A stretch of 64,000 nucleotides of DNA from Streptomyces sp. 11x1 (GTDB lineage: Bacteria > Actinomycetota > Actinomycetes > Streptomycetales > Streptomycetaceae). Both the position numbers and the translations under genes were made by a program. Shown here in pieces: positions 7,848 to 15,291 of this stretch. The stretch spans positions 930,001 to 994,000 of the forward strand of contig NZ_CP122458.1 of assembly GCF_032598905.1 (NCBI RefSeq), given 5' to 3'. Under the pieces are notes generated by a model. That model was not told the DNA's origin. It ran no database searches and was given only the letters and a program-made list of their open reading frames with translations. Numbering within the stretch: the stretch's first letter is position 1; every line of letters begins with the position of its first letter.

Positions 7848-9014
7848 ATGGCGAAGCACTGGGCGGACTTCCAGTACGAGATCTACCTGGGCGGAATGGG
7901 CGGGACCGTGCCCCGGCTGCCCACCGACCTGACCCGGCTGGAGGAGCTGGCCGCACACCGGCTCGGTGCCGGCCCCGTCGGCTATGTGGCGGGCAGCGCG
8001 GGCAACGGCAGCACGGCCCGCGCCAACCGGGAGGCGCTGGAGCGGCACCGCATCGTCCCCCGGCTGCTGCGGGACGTGGGCGAACGCGATCTGTCCGTGG
8101 AGGTGTTGGGCCGTGCGCTGCCGGCGCCGGTGGCGCTCGCCCCGGTGGGTGTGCTGTCGATCGTGCACCCGGGGGCGGAGCCGGCGGCTGCGCGGGCCGC
8201 CGCCGCGCAGGGCGTGCCGTACATCCTGTCCTCGGCGTCCAGCACGCCCCTGGAGCAGGTCGCGGAAGCCATGGGGGACGCGGAGCGCTGGTTCCAGCTG
8301 TACTGGGCGAAGGACCGTGAGGTCACTCGAAGCTTCCTGGAGCGGGCGAAGGCCGCCGGGTACTCCGTGCTCGTCGTCACCCTCGACACGCCGTTGCTCG
8401 GCTGGCGGCCCCGCGATCTGGACCGGGCGTATCTGCCGTTCCTGCACGGCGTCGGCACCGCCAACTACTTCACCGACCCGGCGTTCCGGGCGGGGCTCGC
8501 CAAGCCGGTCCACGAGGATCCGAACGCGGCTGTGCTGCACTTCGCGGGCATGTTCGGCGATCCCGGCAAGACATGGCCCGACCTGGCGTTCCTGCGTGAA
8601 CACTGGGCCGGGCCGATCGTGTTGAAGGGTGTGCTCCACCCGGACGACGCGCGGCTCGCCGCGGACGCGGGGATGGACGGGGTGGTCGTGTCCAACCATG
8701 GGGGGCGGCAGGTGGCGGGGGGTGTCGGGGCCGCGGACGCGCTACCGGGGGTGGTCCGGGCCGTGGGTGAGCGGATGACCGTGCTCTTCGACAGTGGGGT
8801 GCGTACGGGTGATGACGTCTTCAAGGCGTTGGCGCTGGGGGCTGCCGCCGTGTTGGTGGGGCGGCCGTATGTGTACGGGTTGGCGCTCGACGGGCAGGTG
8901 GGGGTGGAGCATGTCATTCGGTGTCTGCTCGCCGAGTTCGATCTGACGTTGGCGTTGGCCGGGCATCGGGGGCCGGGGTCTGTGGGGCGCGACAGCCTCG
9001 CCGGGGGTGCCTGA
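7848..9014 (+). CDS. FMN-dependent alpha-hydroxy-acid oxidase (lactate 2-monooxygenase/lactate oxidase type)
   Basis: About 388 residues forming one FMN_dh TIM barrel. Visible signatures are YVAGSAGNGSTARANREAL near residue 45, the substrate-arm PVALAPVGVLSI, the FMN-binding ILSSASSTPLEQV and WFQLYWAKDREVT, and the catalytic motif VVVSNHGGRQ with the base His near residue 283, followed by VLFDSGVRTGDDVFKALALGAAAVLVGRPYVYG. It oxidises L-lactate or a similar 2-hydroxy acid using O2 or another acceptor; the exact acceptor is not deducible. ATG 7848 is the natural start; an upstream extension in frame is low quality. Single gene closed by the long inverted repeat. Confidence 0.88.
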   Translation: MAKHWADFQYEIYLGGMGGTVPRLPTDLTRLEELAAHRLGAGPVGYVAGSAGNGSTARANREALERHRIVPRLLRDVGERDLSVEVLGRALPAPVALAPVGVLSIVHPGAEPAAARAAAAQGVPYILSSASSTPLEQVAEAMGDAERWFQLYWAKDREVTRSFLERAKAAGYSVLVVTLDTPLLGWRPRDLDRAYLPFLHGVGTANYFTDPAFRAGLAKPVHEDPNAAVLHFAGMFGDPGKTWPDLAFLREHWAGPIVLKGVLHPDDARLAADAGMDGVVVSNHGGRQVAGGVGAADALPGVVRAVGERMTVLFDSGVRTGDDVFKALALGAAAVLVGRPYVYGLALDGQVGVEHVIRCLLAEFDLTLALAGHRGPGSVGRDSLAGGA

Positions 9015-9130
9015 CGGCTTTCTCGCCCCCGCCGCCCCTACCCGTCCCCTCCCCACTCTCGGCTTCGCTTGAGCGGGAGGTGCCCCCACGAAGGGGCTGC
9101 GCCCCTTCGACCCCCACGCGTCCCTCCGGT

Positions 9131-9245
9131 GGGGCTTCTCGCGCAGTTCCCCGCGCCCCTTGAGGGCCTGCGGCCACTCAGGGGCGAAAAGTACGGGGCT
9201 CAGCCCCTGCTTTTCAGGGGCGCGGGGAACTGCGCGAGAAGCCCC
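9131..9245. repeat. Long inverted repeat, copy 1 (perfect 30-bp arms)
   Basis: Bases 9131-9160 and 9216-9245 are exact reverse complements (core CGCGCAGTTCCCCGCGCCCC). The 55-base loop contains two smaller hairpins (GGGGCTCAGCCCC and an AAAAG/CTTTT pairing). It lies between convergent genes. Three other copies of the same core occur in this window, at about 24.7, 37.7 and 62.5 kb. Confidence 0.9.
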
Positions 9246-9255
9246 CAGCCCCTTC

Positions 9256-11079
9256 CTACAGGCCGAGGCCGGTCAGAAGCGCCGGGACGTCCGCGGACGT
9301 CAACTGCGCCCCCGGCTCCGAACCGTCCGCGTTCCCGTCGTCGCCCACCGACATGATCGAACCGCCCTGCTCCGCCTCGGCCTCCGGCGGCGTGTACGGC
9401 GACGGTGTGTCGGACTTCTTCGATTCCGGGACCGGGGAGGCGGCCGTGTCCGGTTCCTCGGAGACCGGCTCGGTCTCGGGCGTGGGTGCCTCGGAGCCGG
9501 AGACCGAGAGGGACTCGGGGCTGGCGGTCACCCCGTCGGTGAGCCAGCGCTGTGTGGTGGAGCCGTCCCGGACCTTGACGACGATGTCCGCCTTGGGCTC
9601 GGTGGCGATGGGGGCCATGGCGAGCCCCTCGCCCCAGCGGGGCAGCAACTCGCCCTGGACACTGAAGTCGTAGCGCACGTCGTCGGCCCGCCCGGAGTCC
9701 TCGTCCGCGCAGTTGCCGAGGACGACGACACCGGCGTCCACCTGGGAGTCCAGGCAGAGTTCGGGGTTGGCGACACTGCGCAGCAGCCCGTCCTCCTCGT
9801 AGGACCACTTCTGGGTCCAGCCCGAGTCGCACACCGCGAGTTCGGTCGAGGCGCCCTTGACCGCCTTGCCGCCCTGGATGTCGAGGCACAGGTCGGCGGC
9901 CTGGTTGCGCAGCCGGGTCTGCTGGGGGGCCGTGGGCTGTCCGGCCGAGGACGGCGAGGTCGGCGAAGCGCCGCCCCTGGTGGCCTCGTTGCCGGTGTCC
10001 GGCGCGGTGGCGACGCCCCCGGTGGCGCTGGTCGAGGCGGTGGGGTCCGCGCCGCTGCCGTCGTCCGAGAGGAACGCGGCACCCAGGACGGCCGCGAGCA
10101 GGGCGCCGGAGGAGACGCCGACGGTGATCAGGGCCCGGGGGTTGCGCGCTCCGGAGGTGAGGCGGCGGCGCTGCGCGGGGATCTGGGAGAGCAGTCGGTG
10201 GCGTCCGCCGCTCCCCGGACGTCTCGACGCGCCCTTCTGCGGCATCCGGCCGGGCCGGGAGTCGAGGTAGCGCCGGGCACCCCAGCCGAGTACGGCTTCG
10301 GCGATGACCCCGCCGAGTCCGCCCTCGAAATGGCTGAGTTGTTCGGCCGCGTAACGGCAGTAGCGGCACTCCAGCAGATGCTGCTGGACGTCCGGCAGCA
10401 GAGCGCCACCGCGGCGAATGGGCACGTCCAGCAGCCGGTTGTAGAAGCGGCAGTCCTTGGACGGCGCGAGTTCCCGGTGAGCGCGGACACAGCCCTCACG
10501 GAATTTGTCGCGGGCCTGCTCCAGGGTGGCCTCCGCGCTGTCGGCGTCCAGCCCCAGCAGACCAGTGGGTATGGTTATCGTTTCAGCTTCTACCTCAGTG
10601 TGCCACAGCAGGCACTGGGCGACCGCCGGGAGGGCCTGGAATGAGCGCTCGATGAGCTTGCGGTTTTCCGGCGTCATGGACTTCGCCGCCCGCATACCGC
10701 GCCCGCCGGCGGGCTTGCGCAGATCCGACAGCGCGCCGGAGACACCCCCTTCCGCGGACCATTCCTTGACGGTGTCGCGGGCCGCCACCAACAGCCGCGG
10801 CCGCAGGGCCACACCCGACTCGCCCCGCATCAGCCCGTCGAGCACCCGGTGGAAGGCGGTCGCGGTGACCATCGAGGCGACCTGCGACGGGGTGGCGAGA
10901 CAGATCGCCGCGTAGTCGTGGGTCGACTGCCAGTGCCGCGCCATCAGCAGGGCGACGGGATCGCCGGTGCCGCCCTCCGGCCATCCCCTCAGCCGGGCGG
11001 CGAGGGTCTCGTCGGACTCTCCGGGCACCGGGCCGGGCGCGGGCGGAAAAGTGGGGCGGGGAGGGTGGGGGGTGTGCAC
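9256..11079 (-). CDS. Membrane-anchored protein with ricin-type lectin-like domain and Cys-pair N-terminal region
   Basis: About 607 residues from GTG 11079 (GGAAGGA 9 bases upstream). The cytoplasmic half (to ~310) is helical and resembles sigma-factor-like tails: a DEFLAARLR-type beginning, EVEAETITIPTGLLGLDADSAEATLEQAR, and a short Cys pair CRYCRYAAEQL near residue 236 as in zinc-binding anti-sigma proteins. One membrane span follows (ALITVGVSSGALLAAVLGAAFL, ~316-338). Outside are a Ser/Thr/Pro linker and a beta-trefoil-like domain (ADLCLDIQGG, ELAVCDSGWTQKWSY, PELCLDS). The last 70 residues are acidic and Pro-rich. Streptomyces have many such RICIN-domain proteins of unknown role; a signal-sensing or carbohydrate-binding function is inference. 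Confidence 0.75.
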   Translation of the reverse strand: MHTPHPPRPTFPPAPGPVPGESDETLAARLRGWPEGGTGDPVALLMARHWQSTHDYAAICLATPSQVASMVTATAFHRVLDGLMRGESGVALRPRLLVAARDTVKEWSAEGGVSGALSDLRKPAGGRGMRAAKSMTPENRKLIERSFQALPAVAQCLLWHTEVEAETITIPTGLLGLDADSAEATLEQARDKFREGCVRAHRELAPSKDCRFYNRLLDVPIRRGGALLPDVQQHLLECRYCRYAAEQLSHFEGGLGGVIAEAVLGWGARRYLDSRPGRMPQKGASRRPGSGGRHRLLSQIPAQRRRLTSGARNPRALITVGVSSGALLAAVLGAAFLSDDGSGADPTASTSATGGVATAPDTGNEATRGGASPTSPSSAGQPTAPQQTRLRNQAADLCLDIQGGKAVKGASTELAVCDSGWTQKWSYEEDGLLRSVANPELCLDSQVDAGVVVLGNCADEDSGRADDVRYDFSVQGELLPRWGEGLAMAPIATEPKADIVVKVRDGSTTQRWLTDGVTASPESLSVSGSEAPTPETEPVSEEPDTAASPVPESKKSDTPSPYTPPEAEAEQGGSIMSVGDDGNADGSEPGAQLTSADVPALLTGLGL

Positions 11080-11652
11080 AGAGCGGGTTCCTTCCAAGGC
11101 AGAAGATGGCACACGGAGTTGTGACCGCCGAAAAGGGCCCTGGATTGGTGCGTACCTTTTTGGCGGGCGCCGGGAGAGCGGCCGGAAACGAGCCACACGA
11201 CAGCCGTCCCCCTTGAGCCTTTTGGGCCCTTGGGCTACCGGGAAAGTCAAGTGGCCTTTCCGGCCGGGCCATTGCCCTGCGCGGGAAGGTCACCCTTGCA
11301 CAAGTTACTCATGGCTAACAAGGCACTCGTGCAACATCCGCATCACTAAAAGCAGGTCAGATGACCGGCCCCGATGCTTCCGCTTCACAGAACGAACCCT
11401 TCCGCTTCCAATTCACTCGAGGATTCAAGCACCCCGTGTGAACCGTACGCACACCCCGGTGGTCCGCGCACGCTCCCGGCGCGCCGATGGTTCGTTGTTC
11501 ACTGGACCCGGCCACCTCGGAAGGCCCCGCGCGGAACGGCGGCTCTCCCGCGCGAAACGGCCGCCGACCTTGATCCTCCCGCCCTCGGTCGGCGGCCCCG
11601 GGGGAAGCGGCGCGTATCCCTCCCGCACCGGCTCGACGAGGTCTTCGCCCGC
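11080..11652. other. 573-base intergenic region without a recognised gene
   Basis: Lies between the ricin-domain gene and the toxin gene, both on the minus strand. The reading frames here have poor codon bias and Arg/Pro-rich shadows only. It contains an imperfect inverted pair TTGCAC (11296-11301) / GTGCAA (11329-11334) flanking a relatively AT-rich stretch, about 215 bases before the ricin gene start; this may be its promoter or operator region. Nothing else is recognisable. Confidence 0.5.
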
Positions 11653-12030
11653 TCAGATCTGCCAGGACCGCAGCCGGTCCGCCGCCCCGTAGACATCGGT
11701 CTTCCCGGAGATCAGGTCACGCGCGAGATCCACCAGGGCCCCGTAGGGCGGGTCGATGCCGACGCCGCTGACGAACATGTAGGCCAAGGCCGTCGCACAG
11801 GCGAAACGGGCGTTGGCGGCGGGCAGGGGCTTGAGCACGGCGAGGGTGTGCAGCAGCGCGGCGGCCCGCCAGGCCGGGTCGGAGTCCACACCGAGGCGGG
11901 GCGGGTCGACGCGGTGCCGGGCCACGGCGGCGACGAGCGCCGAGAAGTCGTTGACGGTGGGCTGCTCGGGCATGACCTCTTCGTGTCGCTGGAGCAGCCA
12001 GGGCACATCGATGTGGATGACGGGGGCCAT
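11653..12030 (-). CDS. Fic/Doc-family toxin with degenerate active-site motif
   Basis: 125 residues, the size of P1 Doc. The fold markers are an N-terminal IHIDVPWLLQRHEE, a Doc-like helical body (AAALLHTLAVLKPLPAANARFACATALAYMF) and a C-terminal LARDLISGKTDVYGAADRLR. In canonical Doc the central motif is HxFx(D/A)xNKR; here it reads KPLPAANAR (about residues 66-74), so the catalytic His is replaced by Lys and the Phe by Leu, while Asn and Arg remain. Either it is an inactive or altered-chemistry Doc or the family uses a different residue. It follows the antitoxin gene by three bases, the standard operon order. Confidence 0.75.
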   Translation of the reverse strand: MAPVIHIDVPWLLQRHEEVMPEQPTVNDFSALVAAVARHRVDPPRLGVDSDPAWRAAALLHTLAVLKPLPAANARFACATALAYMFVSGVGIDPPYGALVDLARDLISGKTDVYGAADRLRSWQI

Positions 12031-12033
12031 CGG

Positions 12034-12279
12034 TCAGCCGACCCGTCCCTTCGCCTCGGCGGCGGGTTCGTCGTCCGGGAAGGCGGCGGCGAACTCGGCG
12101 GCGTGCGCGGTGAAGAACTCCCGGAAGGCCTCCGCGCCCTCCTTCAGCGCCCGGTGCCGCACGATGTCAGCCGCGGCCGCCTCGCGCACGAGCGCCTTCA
12201 TCGACGTACCGCGTTCCTTGGCCATCTGCCGCAGGTCCTCTAGCTCGCGGTCGCTGAACTCCACATTCAGAGCTGGCAT
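12034..12279 (-). CDS. Antitoxin (ribbon-helix-helix/Arc-like) of the Doc-type pair
   Basis: 81 residues. The N-terminus PALNVEFSDRELEDLRQMAKERGTS has the alternating beta-strand then two-helix pattern of ribbon-helix-helix DNA-binding antitoxins. An acidic C-terminal half (FREFFTAHAAEFAAAFPDDEP) is suitable for wrapping the toxin. It precedes the toxin by three bases and is expected to autoregulate the pair. The region before its start (12280-12366) is relatively AT-rich (GGTACTTACCCGTAAATAACC), consistent with a promoter. Confidence 0.8.
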   Translation of the reverse strand: MPALNVEFSDRELEDLRQMAKERGTSMKALVREAAAADIVRHRALKEGAEAFREFFTAHAAEFAAAFPDDEPAAEAKGRVG

Positions 12280-12366
12280 GCGCCCACGGTACCGCGCGGG
12301 TACTTACCCGTAAATAACCGCAGCTCACGGGCGCTTCCGCGCGGTACCGAAGGGTGGTGCGAGGGT

Positions 12367-14610
12367 TCAGACCTGGTCTGCGACGAACGACGCCATACGG
12401 GCCAGCGCCGCGTTCCAGTTGATCGTGTGTTCGTTGGTCGACCAGGACTGGATGTCGTCGATGTAGCAGAACTGGCCGACGCAACCCTGGAGTTTGCTCT
12501 GCGCGAAGGGGTCCTGGATGCCCGAGTTCGGGCCGCCCGCGAGGGTGCCGGCCGGCGGGTTGGGCTGGTCCGGGTCGAGCTGATGGGCGTACCAGCGGCT
12601 GTGCTGGTTGCGGGCGTCGACCTCGCCGTAACCGGTGATGTAGGAGATGTTGAGGGCGTTGCGGCCGAAGAGGTAGTCCATGCTCTGGAGCGCGCCCTCA
12701 CGGTACTTGGACGCACCGCTGATGTCGTAGGCCGTGGCGACGACGACCGCGTTGTTGAGGATCTGGTGGTTGGAGCCCCAGTCGTAGAGGTTGTTCTCCG
12801 GCGCGTACGGCATGCCGTACGGGTGGGCCTTCAGTGTGGCCAGGTAGCGGTCGGCGGCCTTGAGAACGGACTGGCGGACCTTGTCACGGCCCGGCAGCCT
12901 GTTCGGCACGGTCGCGAGGTCGAGGCGGCCCGCGGCGGCCGTGCGGGCCCAGTCGAAGCCGATGGGTCCGAAGATGTCGGCGGTGTGCACGGGTGAGGCG
13001 AGGACGTGGTCCCGGAACGCCTTCTCACCGGTGGTGAGGTACAACTGGGCGGCCGCCCAGTAGAACTCGTCGGTGACGTTGTTGTCGGCGTAGGTGCCCC
13101 CGCCGATGCCGTCGCTCTCGGAGGCGTACACGGCCGGGTGCTCCAGGGCCGCCGTCCACGCCGTGCGGGCCGCCCTCAGCGCCCTGGCCGCGAACGCGGG
13201 GTCATAGGGGCGGTACAGGCGGGCCGCCTGTGCGGCGGTGGCCGCCAGGTTCAGGGTCGCGGCGGTGCTCGGCGGATGCAGTTCGCGCTTCTGCGGGTCG
13301 TCGGCGGGCATCAGCGGCAGACCGGTCCACTGCTCGTCGTGGATCTTGTGGTGGGCCATGCCCGCGAGGGGCTTGCCCTTCGGCACCTGCATCTTGAGCA
13401 GGAAGTCCAGCTCCCAGCGGACCTCGTCCAGCAGGTCGGGCACCTTGTTGCCGCTCTCCGGGATGTTCAGCGAGCCGTCGCCGAGCTTGCCGGCCTTACC
13501 CGTACGGGCGTGCAGCGCGCGTTCGTAGGTGCTCAGCACCTCCCAGGTGGAGATGCCGCCGTTGACGACGTACTTGCCGTGGTCGCCGGCGTCGTACCAG
13601 CCGCCGGTGACGTCGAGCCGGTAGTCGCAGACACCCGGCTGGCAGGGCACGTCGCCGTCGCCCTGGTTGGGCGCCACGTCGACGTGGCCGGCGGCGCGGC
13701 CGTAGCCGGGGCGCAGGTCGTCGCGGATCGGGGTGCCGCTGCGCTGCGTGTAGTAGTACTTCAACGAGTCCAGGCGCAGGCGTTCGTAGGCGGCCGGGTC
13801 GATGTCGAACGGGCGGCTGGTCTCGCCGTCGACGACCAGGGTGAAGCCGGTGCCGCGCTTGCGGTAGGCGCCGAAGTCGATCGAGTGGACGCGCTGCCCG
13901 GAGGAGGCGTCGAGGCCGCGCGGGGTGCTCTGCCCGTGGGCGACCACGGCGCCCGAGGCGTTCTTCAACTGCCAGGGCAGCTTCGCGGCGGCGTCGGTCA
14001 CCAGGGTGGCGTTCTTCGGTCCGGCGGGCAGATAGGCGACCTGGTTGACCCGCACCCGGGGCCCGGTGTCGGGCTCGTACACCTCCGGCGGCACCCCGCC
14101 GAGCAGCGACACGTCGTCCATGCAGAAGGTGAACGGGTCCGCGTTGCCGCCGACCTGGAAGCCCACCTGGCCCTGTGTGGTGTCGACGGGCGAGGTGAAG
14201 GTGTACGAGTAGCGGTCGCCCGAGACGTTCAGCTGCGGGCTGACCTCGAAGTAGGTGTCGTAGGGGGCCGCCGACAGGCCGACGATGGCCCGCAGGACGT
14301 TGCCCTGGGGCGTGCCGGAGGCGGAGAAGCTGAAGCGGTACGACTCGCCCTTGACCAGGGTGATGTCGTTCTGGCCGACGGCGGCGTCCCAGCGGTTGGT
14401 GGTGCCGCCGGGGATCTCGGCGCAGAGGCGGCCGTCGGTGAGGCCGGCGGTGACGTTGGCGGTCGTCCACCAGGGGGCGGTGGTGGTGTCGAAGGTGCCG
14501 TTCTTGACCTGTTCGACCTCGTCGGCCTGGGCGGGGCCGCCGGGCAGCGCGGTGAGCGCGGCCGCGAGGAGGGTCGTCAGGGCGAGCAGGGTGGTTCTGC
14601 GTCGTTTCAC
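12367..14610 (-). CDS. Secreted glycoside hydrolase family 9 endoglucanase
   Basis: 747 residues from GTG 14610 (GAGGAG nearby upstream). Order of parts: signal peptide 1-29 ([22 protein letters not shown]); a CBM4/9-like carbohydrate-binding domain ~30-165 ([19 protein letters not shown] ... CMDDVSLLG); an Ig-like CelD_N domain ~185-270 ([19 protein letters not shown]); and the GH9 (alpha/alpha)6 catalytic domain to the end. Catalytic-site motifs present are [14 protein letters not shown] near 336 (Asp pair), HSRWYAH near 665 and [11 protein letters not shown] near 725 (proton-donor Glu). It hydrolyses beta-1,4-glucan outside the cell. A perfect CebR operator stands 67 bases upstream, so cellobiose/cellotriose induction is expected. 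Single-gene unit. Confidence 0.93.
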   Translation of the reverse strand: MKRRRTTLLALTTLLAAALTALPGGPAQADEVEQVKNGTFDTTTAPWWTTANVTAGLTDGRLCAEIPGGTTNRWDAAVGQNDITLVKGESYRFSFSASGTPQGNVLRAIVGLSAAPYDTYFEVSPQLNVSGDRYSYTFTSPVDTTQGQVGFQVGGNADPFTFCMDDVSLLGGVPPEVYEPDTGPRVRVNQVAYLPAGPKNATLVTDAAAKLPWQLKNASGAVVAHGQSTPRGLDASSGQRVHSIDFGAYRKRGTGFTLVVDGETSRPFDIDPAAYERLRLDSLKYYYTQRSGTPIRDDLRPGYGRAAGHVDVAPNQGDGDVPCQPGVCDYRLDVTGGWYDAGDHGKYVVNGGISTWEVLSTYERALHARTGKAGKLGDGSLNIPESGNKVPDLLDEVRWELDFLLKMQVPKGKPLAGMAHHKIHDEQWTGLPLMPADDPQKRELHPPSTAATLNLAATAAQAARLYRPYDPAFAARALRAARTAWTAALEHPAVYASESDGIGGGTYADNNVTDEFYWAAAQLYLTTGEKAFRDHVLASPVHTADIFGPIGFDWARTAAAGRLDLATVPNRLPGRDKVRQSVLKAADRYLATLKAHPYGMPYAPENNLYDWGSNHQILNNAVVVATAYDISGASKYREGALQSMDYLFGRNALNISYITGYGEVDARNQHSRWYAHQLDPDQPNPPAGTLAGGPNSGIQDPFAQSKLQGCVGQFCYIDDIQSWSTNEHTINWNAALARMASFVADQV

Positions 14611-14676
14611 GTCTGGGCTCCTCGGGGGAGGTGGGGGCGCAGTCGGTGACGGGTGGCACGGGGACGGGTAAGCGCG

Positions 14677-14690
14677 TGGGAGCGCTCCCA
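14677..14690. promoter_or_regulatory. CebR operator (cellulose-utilisation box)
   Basis: TGGGAGCGCTCCCA, a perfect 14-base palindrome identical to the CebR consensus of Streptomyces, 67 bases before the GH9 cellulase start. It should keep the cellulase off until cello-oligosaccharides are imported. Confidence 0.92.
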
Positions 14691-15195
14691 GATGCGGACA
14701 CCGGCCATGCTGTTAGAGACATGACAGCCCGTCAACGGTCCGGACAGGACTGGTTTTCCGTCCGGACCGAAGCGGCGGCTCCGCACGTGGGAGCCGCGCA
14801 CCGGGGTGAACGTGGTCGCCGTGGGGCGTCGGAGGCGGCGGCCCAGTCGATCGTGGCCCCTCCACAGGGACGTACCGTCCGCCGCCCCACACCTCGACCC
14901 CGACGCCGACGGGCAGGTCGCCGGGGCGGCCGGAGCAACCGGCGTCGGTGTGCGGGTGGATGACAGCGGCCGGGCGGTCGGGCTCGAACGCGGCAGCCGG
15001 GGCGTCGACCTGCCGCGCTACGGGGTGGCCCGCACGTCACCTTCCGGTGCGCGGGAACGTTCCGGGGGAGCCGGTGGAGCGCAAGGCCCCACAAGCCATC
15101 ACGGGCGATCGCGACCGAACAGATCGTGACCGAACAAAATCTGACGACCCGCCCCCAGGGACGTCCAGAGCCCCTCGCACCACTGGGCGAACACG
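14691..15195. other. Intergenic region between cellulase and the PAS/SpoIIE gene
   Basis: About 500 bases between two divergent genes. Open frames exist on both strands but have Arg/Pro-rich shadow composition. One plus-strand frame (about 14890-15060) gives Gly/Asp/Val-rich text that could be the remnant of a gene, but I can match it to no family. No repeats or RNA structures recognised. Confidence 0.4.
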
Positions 15196-15220
15196 GGTTC
15201 AGCAAATCGCGCGGGGGTAC
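15196..15220 (+). promoter_or_regulatory. Sigma-B-type stress promoter for the PAS/SpoIIE gene
   Basis: GGTT (15196-15199), 15-base spacer, GGGTAC (15215-15220). This fits the Streptomyces sigma-B/sigma-F family consensus GNNT-N14/16-GGGTAC/T. It is ~70 bases upstream of the coding start on the correct strand. Motif evidence only. Confidence 0.5.
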
Positions 15221-15291
15221 GGTTTCCCGTCCGCTTTCCCGGCGGAGCGCATAGGCTGGAATTCGCCCGTAAGCCCGTTCGGTCCGGCGGA

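Noticed and set aside
14806..15129. Plus-strand frame between cellulase and PAS/SpoIIE gene
   Set aside because: Gly/Asp/Val-rich text could be a gene remnant, but there is no ribosome site, domain or convincing codon bias.
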